From assembly GCA_030706385.1 (NCBI GenBank), contig JAUZOQ010000002.1:23456-87455 (forward strand): DNA of 64,000 bases, read 5' to 3'. This DNA comes from Bacteroidota bacterium (GTDB lineage Bacteria; Bacteroidota; Ignavibacteria; Palsa-1295). Positions 1 through 8,893 of this stretch are shown here, one piece after another. The notes under the pieces were generated by a model. That model searched no databases, was not told the origin of the DNA, and saw nothing but the letters and a program-made list of their open reading frames with translations. A program made the position numbers and the translations under genes. Each line of letters begins with the position of its first letter. Within the stretch, counting starts at the first letter, position 1.

Positions 1-210
1 GTGAAAAATTTGCTGATAAAAGCGACTCTATTTCTTGAACGTGTTTTTGTGAAAAAGGAAAACTCGTAGTATCGAAGGGAAAAAACTCTGCAAAAAAATT
101 AAACGGGGCGAAAAGAAAGGAGGATATTGTGAAGCGTACCGATTTAGCAAAGACAATGATGGCAAGGAAGTCGCTTTATCTGAGAACCTGATTTTCGCTT
201 ATAGGGTTGG

Positions 211-756
211 TTAGTGCAATCTGAAAGAAGTCAAGTCGATTTTCCCATAGGAGAACGGACTTCCTGCTTTGGTATCAGCCCTTTGCCGGAATTCCATCTT
301 CAGGAAACCCACACCGGGTGCCATATAATCGTCACTTCTCTTATACGGCGATGGAGTAGCATCGGTATAATGATACGAACGATAGGACCCCGTCGGAACC
401 GTTATTAACGTGTCGATAGATGCTACCCGAATGCCTCCTTTCCATGCGAATGTGTCTCCTTTTATTGCATGATATTTCCTTAGCATCTCCCACGTATTGG
501 TGCGCCCATCAACCTGTTCCCATGGTCCGTCAGGACGATTTACGAAAATGAGGTTAAATCCAAAATGAACGAGGTAACGCTGCTCGCCGTTTGTCAGCGT
601 GTCTCTCATTACTGAGTTGGTATCGTATCCCTCGTCCCTAATAACACCCGCAGTATCAATACTGGTACCTCGATATACCCATTGATTGCCCACCGCCAAT
701 GGAAGAATCTGCAATCCTCCATTTTTCGACTCGGATGAACTGCTGCAGCTGCTCAC
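211..756 (-). CDS. Putative lipoprotein of unknown function
   Basis: 181-aa ORF whose GTG 'start' sits inside a lipobox-like stretch. The frame continues upstream as ...PLSICICWLFAVSVSSCSSSS, a signal-peptide/lipobox-like sequence, so the true start is probably upstream and non-ATG. Confidence 0.6.
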   Translation of the reverse strand: MSSCSSSSESKNGGLQILPLAVGNQWVYRGTSIDTAGVIRDEGYDTNSVMRDTLTNGEQRYLVHFGFNLIFVNRPDGPWEQVDGRTNTWEMLRKYHAIKGDTFAWKGGIRVASIDTLITVPTGSYRSYHYTDATPSPYKRSDDYMAPGVGFLKMEFRQRADTKAGSPFSYGKIDLTSFRLH

Positions 757-860
757 GGATACTGCGAACAGCCAGCATATGCAGATCGATAGGGGTAGGG
801 GACGATGGCGGAAAGTATTTATGACATCACTCCTTCACAAATTAGAATGTTTTGATCATA

Positions 861-2909
861 TCAATGCGCGACGAGCATTTGGCCGGATTGTACCTTTCCC
901 CCGGTGTGGACGCGAGCAAAGTAGATCCCGTCAGGCATTTCCCTAGCATCCCAAGTGAACGAGTGCTCACCTGCCTCAAGCTCGCCCGAATAAAGCTGTT
1001 GGACTTTCGTATCTATAAGATTCACGACATCAACTCTTGCAAATCCATGATCCAATAAAGAGAAAGTGATCGTAGTGGACGCGGATAGCGGGTTCGGATA
1101 AACTCGGACATAAGACGCTTCAATTGGTTGTTGTACAGAATTGCCGCCAGCCATTTCCGAGAGCGGACGCCGCCATACACCGGAGCCATAGGTACCCACG
1201 AAGAGATCTGTACCGGTCGCGGCGAGTGCAAAGACATTGTTAATCGCCAATCCAGTATTCTCCGGAGTCCAGTTAGCTCCATTGTCGGTAGAAAGGAATA
1301 CGCCGTTATACAGACTTCCCGCAAAAAGATTGGAGCCGCTACCGACAAGACCATAGATGTGAATATCGGTCAATCCAACATTGATGGCAGTCCAATTTGA
1401 ACCGTTGTTTGTAGAATGGAATACTCCGGCGTATTGATCGGCGACAAAGAGATCCTTGTCACGTATGACAAAGGTGGCAATATTACAGGCATTCGGCAGG
1501 CCGGAACTTGCCGGCATCCACGTTGTGCCATTGTCCGTTAATACGAAAACCCCATTGGTAGTCCCTGCAAAAAGATCCTGTCCGTGTACAGCGAGAGCGG
1601 AGGTATACGTTCCAGGCTTTCCGATTGCCTGCCAACTTGCACCATTATTTGCAGACATATAGATACTATCCTGCTGTGTGCCGGCACAGATAATCGATCC
1701 GCTTATAGCAAGCGACAGGACGCGGGAAGAAGACGGTAATCCGGTGCTCACAGACTTCCAACTAAGACCACTATCAGTAGAAAAAAATACACCTCCGGCA
1801 GCAGCAAAGAGATTCGATCCGCTTGCAGCGAAGGCGTACGCAGTAAAGCCACCTACACTCGTCCAACTATTTCCTTTGTCTGTCGAGAGGTATGTTCCCA
1901 ACATTTGTGCTCCGGCAAGAAGATTTGATCCGATCACTCCAAACGATTGCACAGCCGTATTGAGTATGCCGGTATTGCACGATGTCCATATGCGACCACT
2001 ATCGGTTGAACGGAACATGCCTTGAGCCGTAGCAGCAAAACTGTCCGTGTCAAGGAAAGCAAAAGCCCAAGTCAGGCCTGTCAAATCGACTTTGGTCCAG
2101 TTCACTCCGAGATCGCTCGAACGGAACACCCCTGCTCCGTTTATTGATACGAAGATGTTGTTATCACGTATGCCGAGCACATTACAAGAAGCATTCTGTG
2201 GCAAGCCGGTATTGACAGCGCTCCAACTTTCTCCGCTATCGGTAGATATTATGACACCGACATCCCGTGTCCCCGCAAAGAGGTTCGGACCACTGACTGC
2301 GAAGGAAACAGCGCGAGAAGGAAGAAAGCTAGTCTCGAGAGAAGTCCATGTCGCACCATTGTTGCTGGACATATACATGCCTGAGGCTGTTCCTGCAAAA
2401 AGCCTCGTGCCCATTACACCAAGACAATAGATAGGAATGTCATGTGGCAATCCGGAACTAACATTTGTCCAGGTCTCTCCTTCGTTCGTAGAGAGGATCA
2501 CCCCTACATAATCAATTGAAGCGAAGAGGTTTGATCCGATAATAGCAAAATCATTAATATCGGTAGTAGTGTCCAATGTTGTCCAATGTGTGCCGCTGTT
2601 TGTCGAAAGGAAGATACCCTTCGTAGTTCCGGCGTAGAGTTTGGTGCCGATACTCCCAAAAGTAAGGACTGCAGTGCCCGGCGGTAACCCATCGTTAACG
2701 GCGGCCCAACTCGTTCCGTCATCTGTCGACTTGTATACACCAAACTTTGTCTCTCCTGCCGAAGCAAAGAGGTTCGTGCCACTAGTAAAAACAGTAACCA
2801 TGCCACCGCCATAAGGCCCATTCGTCTGCACCCACTGGGATCTTACACCTTGTATTGCGCTCATTGTAAGAAAAAGAATCGAAGTAATGAGAATACCTCT
2901 GTTCTTCAT
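861..2909 (-). CDS. Secreted multi-repeat beta-propeller (BNR/sialidase-like repeats) with T9SS type A C-terminal sorting domain
   Basis: 682 aa; signal peptide; about 14 repeats of the type 'LFAGT..GVFLSTDNGxxWTxVNTGLP'; C-terminus VYPNPLSASTTITFSLLDHGFARVDVVNL...DGIYFARVHTGGKVQSGQMLVAH is a Por-secretion-type CTD. Confidence 0.85.
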   Translation of the reverse strand: MKNRGILITSILFLTMSAIQGVRSQWVQTNGPYGGGMVTVFTSGTNLFASAGETKFGVYKSTDDGTSWAAVNDGLPPGTAVLTFGSIGTKLYAGTTKGIFLSTNSGTHWTTLDTTTDINDFAIIGSNLFASIDYVGVILSTNEGETWTNVSSGLPHDIPIYCLGVMGTRLFAGTASGMYMSSNNGATWTSLETSFLPSRAVSFAVSGPNLFAGTRDVGVIISTDSGESWSAVNTGLPQNASCNVLGIRDNNIFVSINGAGVFRSSDLGVNWTKVDLTGLTWAFAFLDTDSFAATAQGMFRSTDSGRIWTSCNTGILNTAVQSFGVIGSNLLAGAQMLGTYLSTDKGNSWTSVGGFTAYAFAASGSNLFAAAGGVFFSTDSGLSWKSVSTGLPSSSRVLSLAISGSIICAGTQQDSIYMSANNGASWQAIGKPGTYTSALAVHGQDLFAGTTNGVFVLTDNGTTWMPASSGLPNACNIATFVIRDKDLFVADQYAGVFHSTNNGSNWTAINVGLTDIHIYGLVGSGSNLFAGSLYNGVFLSTDNGANWTPENTGLAINNVFALAATGTDLFVGTYGSGVWRRPLSEMAGGNSVQQPIEASYVRVYPNPLSASTTITFSLLDHGFARVDVVNLIDTKVQQLYSGELEAGEHSFTWDAREMPDGIYFARVHTGGKVQSGQMLVAH

Positions 2910-3224
2910 ACCTTTTGCCTCCTTCTGCCCAAATAAGTCAGATTGACGACCTTGATCGCAATTATGATTTACAAAATATGTACCAATCTAAATTCTCATG
3001 TTTTTGATGGGTTACACGATTGTAGACGCCAGGAAGTTATTTAAACGCGTTAATATTCTTGACTCCGGTCGAAATTTAACTGAATATTACCTGGCCGGTT
3101 TTCTTGTATTTGACCGAAGTTAGAGATTAGTATCTTTAATACTCAAAGAGGTGCACCCTTTCAATATGCCATACATCAAAATATATAATCGATCTTTTCG
3201 ATTTTCCCGATTCCTAGCTCACCA

Positions 3225-3237
3225 TGTAAAAGGAAAC
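3225..3237. repeat. 13-bp direct repeat, copy 1 (tgtaaaaggaaac)
   Basis: Exact match to 3689-3701; lies immediately outside the stop of the decayed ORF 3239-3688. Confidence 0.85.
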
Positions 3238-3238
3238 C

Positions 3239-3688
3239 TCACGTCCTAGAAAAACCATGGAGTAGATCCTTCACCTTGTTTTCTCGACCTATTTTGAGGT
3301 CTTTGCCGATGACATCTCGGATTGAGGCTATACTTGTCTGAGATTTTCTTCCTAGCTTTTCGACGTCCAGCTCAAACTATAGATACTTCTTAAGCATAAA
3401 CTGCATCCGCAGTTTATCTGCTAAGTAGGGCTTTGTCTCGCCGCCATTAGTTCTTACTTCGCCGACGACATCAAGAATCCTGGACCATAGTTTTTGATCT
3501 TCGCCGTTCTTGTTTTATCTTAAGAGCTTCCCGCAGAAAAATATCTGCCTTACCATCTTCAAGGAAATGAAGTGGAACAATCAGACGAAGAAGCGCCGTA
3601 ATATCTTTGCAAATCGAGAACCTACATAGTCTTCATATCTGAATCCTCCTCCGTCCGTCGATATTATTCTTGCTATTCCTTTCGCCAT
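3239..3688 (-). pseudogene. Decayed ORF (two compensating frameshifts plus one in-frame stop), unknown family
   Basis: Manual minus-strand translation: MAKGIARIISTDGGGFRYEDYVGSRFAK / DITALLRLIVPLHFLEDGKADIFLREALKIKQE / NGEDQKLWSRILDVVGEVRTNGGETKPYLADKLRMQFMLKKYL*FELDVEKLGRKSQTSIASIRDVIGKDLKIGRENKVKDLLHGFSRT*. First and last segments are in the same frame. Confidence 0.55.
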
Positions 3689-3701
3689 TGTAAAAGGAAA
3701 C
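3689..3701. repeat. 13-bp direct repeat, copy 2 (tgtaaaaggaaac)
   Basis: Exact match to 3225-3237; lies immediately upstream of the ATG of the decayed ORF. Confidence 0.85.
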
Positions 3702-3892
3702 AACGGATGTTTGTAAATTGTCAATATCAGACGGTCGGATGGTATCTTTTATATCAAGTGAGTACTAAATGAGAACTCAAAATGAGACCTGAAAACGCTA
3801 TTTTGGTATATTCGAAACATCTGAAACCGCACTGAGACCACCCAAAATTGAAACGAGCGAAATTTCTCCCATGTTTTACTATTTTATTGAAA

Positions 3893-3926
3893 CAAAAAGC
3901 GTTACGACGGATATCGTAACGCTTTT
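3893..3926 (-). terminator. Intrinsic terminator downstream of tRNA-Gln
   Basis: Perfect inverted repeat aagcgttacga/tcgtaacgctt followed by a T-run on the minus strand. Confidence 0.8.
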
Positions 3927-3956
3927 AATATTGTTCTTTGATATGCTTTTGTAGTG

Positions 3957-4028
3957 CTGCCTCGCCAGGACTCGAACCTGGAACCTGCTGATCCAGAATC
4001 AGATGCCATACCATTAGGCCACGAGGCA
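3957..4028 (-). tRNA. tRNA-Gln(CTG)
   Basis: Reverse complement tgcctcgtggcctaatggtatggcatctgattctggatcagcaggttccaggttcgagtcctggcgaggca forms a cloverleaf with a 7-bp acceptor stem; anticodon loop TTCTGGA; GGTTCGAGTCC T-arm. Confidence 0.92.
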
Positions 4029-4098
4029 ATTATCGTCAAGATTCTGAGCGGCTACATAACGAAGAACAGCATGGAGATGTTTCCCTGGTCTTTAGATC

Positions 4099-4854
4099 TT
4101 ACCCAAGCCGGCCATAATAGAGCTCTGTCGAGTACTCGATTCGGACACGATCGCCTTCATTATGCTTCGCATAAATTCTCTGTAAATCCTCCAGCATGGG
4201 TTGAAAACGCGGATCACTCGGCGCGGGAGTATAAGATGATGAGAGAAGTCTACCTTTCAATCCTTCAAAATCAAACGCTTGTGAGTTCAGGAAGAGCTGA
4301 AGTTTGAAGCCGGTATCCCCGAAAAGCTGTTTAATCCCCTCACCGGCATTGACATGGTTAACCTCTTTATAATCTGTGCCGTACGTATTCAGCAGATCCT
4401 CATACTCGACAAGAAACGGAGAAGCGACTGTGTCCCGATTATTCCACAAAAGAACAACCCAGCCGTTTCTTCTCAAGATTCGTCGGAATTCGATGGATGA
4501 CCGCTCAACATCAAACCAATGAAATGCCTGTCCTGCGACAATATAGTCGATGCTATCATCGGCCAGCATAGTGTCCTCAGCCGTTGCGTTGATACTCCTA
4601 AAATTTGGAAATCTATCTAATTGCGACTCGGCAGCGAGGCGCATTGCAGAATTCGGCTCGACTGCATAGACAACGTTACCATTCTTCAAAAACATCTCAG
4701 TGGAAATCCCCGTACCTGAGCCAATATCGGCGATGATTGAACTCGGTGAGAGTCCGGTCTCCTCTGCAAGAAATGGAATTACTTCGATGGGATAGTGCGG
4801 ACGATAACGGATGTAATTCTCAACTCTATCGCTGAATCGCTCGGTGACGTTCAT
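4099..4854 (-). CDS. Class I SAM-dependent methyltransferase
   Basis: Motif I IADIGSGTGIST, ...YIVAGQAFHWFD.... Internal Met (MNVTERFSD) is the likely start, avoiding the overlap with clpX that the 4893 start creates. Confidence 0.8.
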   Translation of the reverse strand: MNVTERFSDRVENYIRYRPHYPIEVIPFLAEETGLSPSSIIADIGSGTGISTEMFLKNGNVVYAVEPNSAMRLAAESQLDRFPNFRSINATAEDTMLADDSIDYIVAGQAFHWFDVERSSIEFRRILRRNGWVVLLWNNRDTVASPFLVEYEDLLNTYGTDYKEVNHVNAGEGIKQLFGDTGFKLQLFLNSQAFDFEGLKGRLLSSSYTPAPSDPRFQPMLEDLQRIYAKHNEGDRVRIEYSTELYYGRLG

Positions 4855-4861
4855 GCACGAA

Positions 4862-6190
4862 TCAGGCCGCTTGTTTTTCGCCGATACGGACAAGAAGCGG
4901 CGGAGCTTTACCCTCTACAGCATTCCTGGTGACGATGCATTTTTCTAGTTTCTGATCGTCGGGCAATGAGAACATGAGCTCCGTAAGGACACTCTCCATG
5001 ATCGAGCGCAATGCCCGCGCACCGGTTCCGCGCTTGACCGCTTTCTCGATGATCGCTTCAAGGGCATCATGCTCAAAGATCAGATCAACGCCTTCCATTG
5101 CGAAGAGCTTGCGATACTGTTTGATCAAAGCATTCTTCGGCTCAGTCAGGATCTGCATCATCGCTTCCTTCGAAAGGGCCTCAAGAGCAGTAAGCACTGG
5201 AAGCCGACCGATCAACTCGGGAATAAATCCAAACTTCAAGAGATCTTCTTGCTCGACAAAATGGAATACATTTCGAAGATGCTCCGAATCCCTCGAGGGG
5301 AATTCTGCACCGAATCCGATAGGATTCTTGTGAAGTCGCTTCTGAATGATCTTTTCCAATCCTTCGAAAGCACCTCCCGCGATAAAGAGGATGTGTTTCG
5401 TATTGATATAGACGAGCGGCTGCTCAGGGTGTTTACGTCCGCCCTTGGGAGGAACGCCTGCAACAGTACCTTCAAGTAATTTCAAGAATCCTTGCTGAAC
5501 GCCTTCTCCTGAAACGTCGCGAGTTATCGAAGCGCTATCGCTTTTTCGAGCAAGCTTATCGATCTCATCGACGTAGACAATCCCTCTTTCCGCCTTTGCC
5601 ACATCATAATCGGCCGCTTGTAGCAAAGCCGAAAGGATAGATTCAACATCATCGCCGACATAGCCCGCTTCGGTGAGTGTTGTAGCATCGGCTACGGCAA
5701 AGGGGACATCAAGGATTCGAGCCAGCGTTCTGGCCAGCAATGTTTTGCCGGTACCGGTAGGACCGACCATGAGGATATTCGCTTTCTCGATCTCAGTATC
5801 CTCGAAACCTTCTACACCCAGGATCGTCTCTGACTCAATTCTCTTGAAATGGTTGTAGACGGCAACGGATAGGACTTTCTTCGCTTGCTCCTGGCCTATC
5901 ACATAATCATCGAGTTCTTTCTTGATTGCTCGAGGAGTAAAATGCGAAATTCCCGACCTCCTGGCACCGGCTTTCGTACTATATTGAGGCAGATGAGCGC
6001 GAAGCAGCTCGACATTATTCGCCGAACAGATATCGCAGATGTAGGCAGAGCCATAAGGCGCGCTAATAAGAGTGGTCACTTCATTTGCCGAACGGAGGCA
6101 GAACGAGCAGTGGGGTATGCTCTTACTGCCGTCATCCCCGCCGAAACCGCCATTTTTGGGCTTTTTTGTCCTTGTTTTCTTTTCTTCCAT
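4862..6190 (-). CDS. clpX: ATP-dependent Clp protease ATP-binding subunit ClpX
   Basis: N-terminal Cys4 zinc finger (CSFCLRSANEV...CDICS), Walker A GPTGTGKTLLA, YVDEIDKLARK, GTGARALRSIMES. Confidence 0.97.
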   Translation of the reverse strand: MEEKKTRTKKPKNGGFGGDDGSKSIPHCSFCLRSANEVTTLISAPYGSAYICDICSANNVELLRAHLPQYSTKAGARRSGISHFTPRAIKKELDDYVIGQEQAKKVLSVAVYNHFKRIESETILGVEGFEDTEIEKANILMVGPTGTGKTLLARTLARILDVPFAVADATTLTEAGYVGDDVESILSALLQAADYDVAKAERGIVYVDEIDKLARKSDSASITRDVSGEGVQQGFLKLLEGTVAGVPPKGGRKHPEQPLVYINTKHILFIAGGAFEGLEKIIQKRLHKNPIGFGAEFPSRDSEHLRNVFHFVEQEDLLKFGFIPELIGRLPVLTALEALSKEAMMQILTEPKNALIKQYRKLFAMEGVDLIFEHDALEAIIEKAVKRGTGARALRSIMESVLTELMFSLPDDQKLEKCIVTRNAVEGKAPPLLVRIGEKQAA

Positions 6191-6297
6191 ACAAGTACTA
6201 TAACAATGTTGCGTTCCAAATGGGTTGCTCCCCTAGCGGACGGTGCTCTTGAAACGCGCAAGCGCTGTATTGTATATAAAATACCCTCTCTGACTTT

Positions 6298-8166
6298 CTA
6301 ATTCAAACCCAAAGGCGTCCTTTTTGAAGCCATCATGCGTTTTGCAATTTCTTTGAATTCGGGCAGATCGCGGATATTTGCGAAATCGGGATCCTTGTTA
6401 ACCGCTTCGCCTGGGTTATATCCTTTCTCAAAAGATTTCTTTAGCATTTCCAGTGCCGGTTTTATTTCCTTCAATCGAGAATATGTGCACGCAATATTAT
6501 AGTAGATTACCGGAGGGACGTCGGTTGCTTTCAAGATAAGGGCAATCTGCCGGTGCGCTTCTTCTTTCAGATCGCGGTTGGCAAGGTTGAGCGCAAACTG
6601 GACACGCACACCACTGACAGCGGGATTCTTCTCAAGATAGAGCTCATACAATGGTATTGACTCATCAATATATCGATTACGCTTGGCCGTATCTCCGAGT
6701 GCTTGGTAGCAATCGATCAGGATTGACCACGCACTAAGATCAGTAATGTTATTTTGTACGGCATGTTCGAGGTAGGTCGCTGCGAGATCGAATTCACCAC
6801 GCTCATAATAGATGTTACCTAGAAAGGATAGAGCACTGATATTTTCAGCATTTTCCGGTTTCATTTCGGCAAAGAGCTTCGCTTCTTTAATTGCCGTATC
6901 CAATTGACCTCGAACCCGCGCAATTGTTGCAAGGACAAAATGCCCCTCGGCAAGCGAGGGATCAATTCGTATCGAGAGCCGCGCCAGGGAGTCCGAAACT
7001 TCGAGATCACGAAGTGTATCACCAAGAGCCTGAAATCTCAATAAATATCCCAGCGACCGGAAATATTGAGCATATGCAAACTTTGGATCGAGCTTTACCG
7101 CTTCTTCGATATATCCCATTCCTTTCATCAGTTGTGCTTCGGAGCGGATATTATCAAGATAGCCGATTCCGATGAGAAACTTGTTATAAGCTTCAGCGTT
7201 CTTCGTGCTCTGATGTGCTGCATTGCTATCGAGGATCCTTTGCTGGACAAGGGATCCCTGTAATTCGAAAGCGATACTTCGCGCCAGCTTCTCCTCAACG
7301 GCAAATACATCGTCGACTGTGCCGTCATATTGATCGCTTCGCAAGACCTTTCCGGATTCGGCATTAATCAGCTGTGAGGTGATCTTAATATTCTTGCCTT
7401 GCTTCTGTACCGTACCATCGACAACGTACTCTATCCCGAGCTCCTTAGCAATTGCATGCAGATCACTCTTGCGGCCTTTGTACTGCATTGCCGTCTTCCG
7501 GTCGATCACTTGCAGCCCACCAAGCCCCGAAAGAGTCGTAATGACCTGCGCCGTAAGACCATCGGCGAAATATTCGTCTTCCTTATCAGAGCTCAGGGAT
7601 TCGAACGGAAGAACGACGATCTTCTTTATCGGTGTTGCTTTTGCCTTAACTGAGCTCTCCGGCTTAGGAGCAAAGAAGAAGTATCCGGCTGCGATCAACC
7701 CAAGAACAAGCATGCCGATGCCGATCTTTGGCCAAATGGATGATTTCCTCGCCGCAGGAAGCGGAGTCTCAGCGATCGTCGTGCTTTCACCAATGAATCT
7801 CTTAACTGCTTCATCGATTCTCTCAAAGTCTTTGTAGGGGACTCGCTGAATGCCAGCCAATTGGTACTTCACCTCATGAGTCAATTCTACAGGCTCTAGC
7901 TCGATCGGGATGATCTTCTTCTTCTCTTCGCTGGCAAGAGACAGTTCTTTGATGACATTGTGCGATCCGAAGGAGTATGGCGAGAGGAGTATCAGAAACA
8001 CTTTGCACGACTCGATCGCCCTTACGATCTCGCTGGACCATTGCGTTGCAGCACTAATATTGGTTTCATCGAGCCACACCGAATAACCCCGCTCTCGGAG
8101 CCTTTCGGAAAGCTTCGAAGCCTTTTCGCGATCATGGGTGCTGTAGGAAATGAATATATCTGCCAT
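6298..8166 (-). CDS. TIR domain - TM - TolB/FlgO-like domain - TPR repeat protein
   Basis: MADIFISYSTHDREKASKLSERL...WLDE...SPYSFGSHNVIKELSLA (TIR); TM helix IGIGMLVLGLIAAGYFFF; KIVVLPFESLSSDKEDEYFADGLTAQVITTLSGLGGLQVIDR...; C-terminal TPRs. Start taken at MADIFIS rather than the ORF-track Met at 8211. Confidence 0.88.
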   Translation of the reverse strand: MADIFISYSTHDREKASKLSERLRERGYSVWLDETNISAATQWSSEIVRAIESCKVFLILLSPYSFGSHNVIKELSLASEEKKKIIPIELEPVELTHEVKYQLAGIQRVPYKDFERIDEAVKRFIGESTTIAETPLPAARKSSIWPKIGIGMLVLGLIAAGYFFFAPKPESSVKAKATPIKKIVVLPFESLSSDKEDEYFADGLTAQVITTLSGLGGLQVIDRKTAMQYKGRKSDLHAIAKELGIEYVVDGTVQKQGKNIKITSQLINAESGKVLRSDQYDGTVDDVFAVEEKLARSIAFELQGSLVQQRILDSNAAHQSTKNAEAYNKFLIGIGYLDNIRSEAQLMKGMGYIEEAVKLDPKFAYAQYFRSLGYLLRFQALGDTLRDLEVSDSLARLSIRIDPSLAEGHFVLATIARVRGQLDTAIKEAKLFAEMKPENAENISALSFLGNIYYERGEFDLAATYLEHAVQNNITDLSAWSILIDCYQALGDTAKRNRYIDESIPLYELYLEKNPAVSGVRVQFALNLANRDLKEEAHRQIALILKATDVPPVIYYNIACTYSRLKEIKPALEMLKKSFEKGYNPGEAVNKDPDFANIRDLPEFKEIAKRMMASKRTPLGLN

Positions 8167-8174
8167 ACGTCCGG

Positions 8175-8182
8175 CAAAGTTA
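8175..8182 (-). promoter_or_regulatory. Bacteroidota-type -7 box (TAACTTTG) for the TIR-TPR gene
   Basis: Reverse complement gives TAACTTTG, matching TAnnTTTG, 8 nt upstream of the ATG at 8166. Confidence 0.5.
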
Positions 8183-8249
8183 CGAATAAATGCAAGGGTA
8201 TTTGGCCGCAAGCCTTTATTTTCACGATGTTCACCCTATTCCGATTATG

Positions 8250-8257
8250 TATATTTG
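8250..8257 (+). promoter_or_regulatory. Bacteroidota-type -7 box (TATATTTG)
   Basis: TATATTTG lies 18 nt upstream of the ATG at 8276. Confidence 0.5.
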
Positions 8258-8275
8258 CACAAATTCATTACAGCA

Positions 8276-8893
8276 ATGAGTAATCGCAATCCAAATATTG
8301 ACGCCTACATCACAAAGGCCCAGCCGTTCGCGAAACCCATTCTTCAGCATATCCGCGGCCTCGTGCACAAGGCCTGTCCCGATGTTGAGGAGAAGATCAG
8401 GTGGGGCTTCCCGCATTTCGACCACTGCGGGCAAATGATGTGCTCTATGGCAGCCTTCAAACATCATGCCGTCATGGGATTTCCGAAGGCAGAGTTGATG
8501 AAGGACGAGAAGCTTCGTGAAAATGCAAGGTCCGAATCCGCCATGGGCCACATGGGACGACTTTCAAACATCAAGGACCTGCCTAGCGATAGAGTAATTA
8601 TCGCCTATATTAAGGAAGCCATGAAACTCAATGAAGCCGGCATAAAACTTTCTCGGACCTCAAAATCGAAAACACAATCGGAATTACCATTGCCGGATTC
8701 CTTGAAAGCTGCACTGAAGAAGAACAAGAAGGCGATGATCGTTTTCGACAAGTTTCCGCCTTCGCACCGAAAAGAGTATGTTCTGTGGATCACCGAAGCA
8801 AAAACCGATGAGACACGACAGAAGCGTTTAGACCAAGCTCTGGAATGGATCGCAGAGGGGAAGCCATGGAATTGGAAATACATGAGAAAGTAG
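8276..8893 (+). CDS. YdeI/OmpD-associated, DUF1801-type protein
   Basis: MSNRNPNIDAYITKAQPFAKPILQHIRGLVHKACPDVEEKIRWGFPHFDHCGQMMCSMAAFKHHA...; C-terminal YdeI-like ALKKNKKAMIVFDKFPPSHRKEYVLWITEAKTDETRQKRL. Confidence 0.85.
   Translation: MSNRNPNIDAYITKAQPFAKPILQHIRGLVHKACPDVEEKIRWGFPHFDHCGQMMCSMAAFKHHAVMGFPKAELMKDEKLRENARSESAMGHMGRLSNIKDLPSDRVIIAYIKEAMKLNEAGIKLSRTSKSKTQSELPLPDSLKAALKKNKKAMIVFDKFPPSHRKEYVLWITEAKTDETRQKRLDQALEWIAEGKPWNWKYMRK

Noticed and set aside
1-69. Plus-strand open frame from the window edge (VKNLLIKATLFLERVFVKKENS*)
   Set aside because: Too short and truncated; could be a gene tail or chance; not supportable.
1128-2430. Long plus-strand ORFs (1128-1400, 1456-1662, 1678-2025, 2047-2430) opposite the beta-propeller gene
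   Set aside because: Antisense shadows of the repeat-rich CDS; the proline/serine-rich translations mirror the codon bias of the real gene.
3954-4307. Plus-strand ORF MLPRQDSNLEPADPESDAIPLGHEA...
   Set aside because: Begins inside antisense tRNA-Gln; this is a well-known tRNA artefact translation.
5069-5479. 136-aa plus ORF opposite clpX
   Set aside because: Antisense to a conserved gene; no RBS, no recognisable domain.
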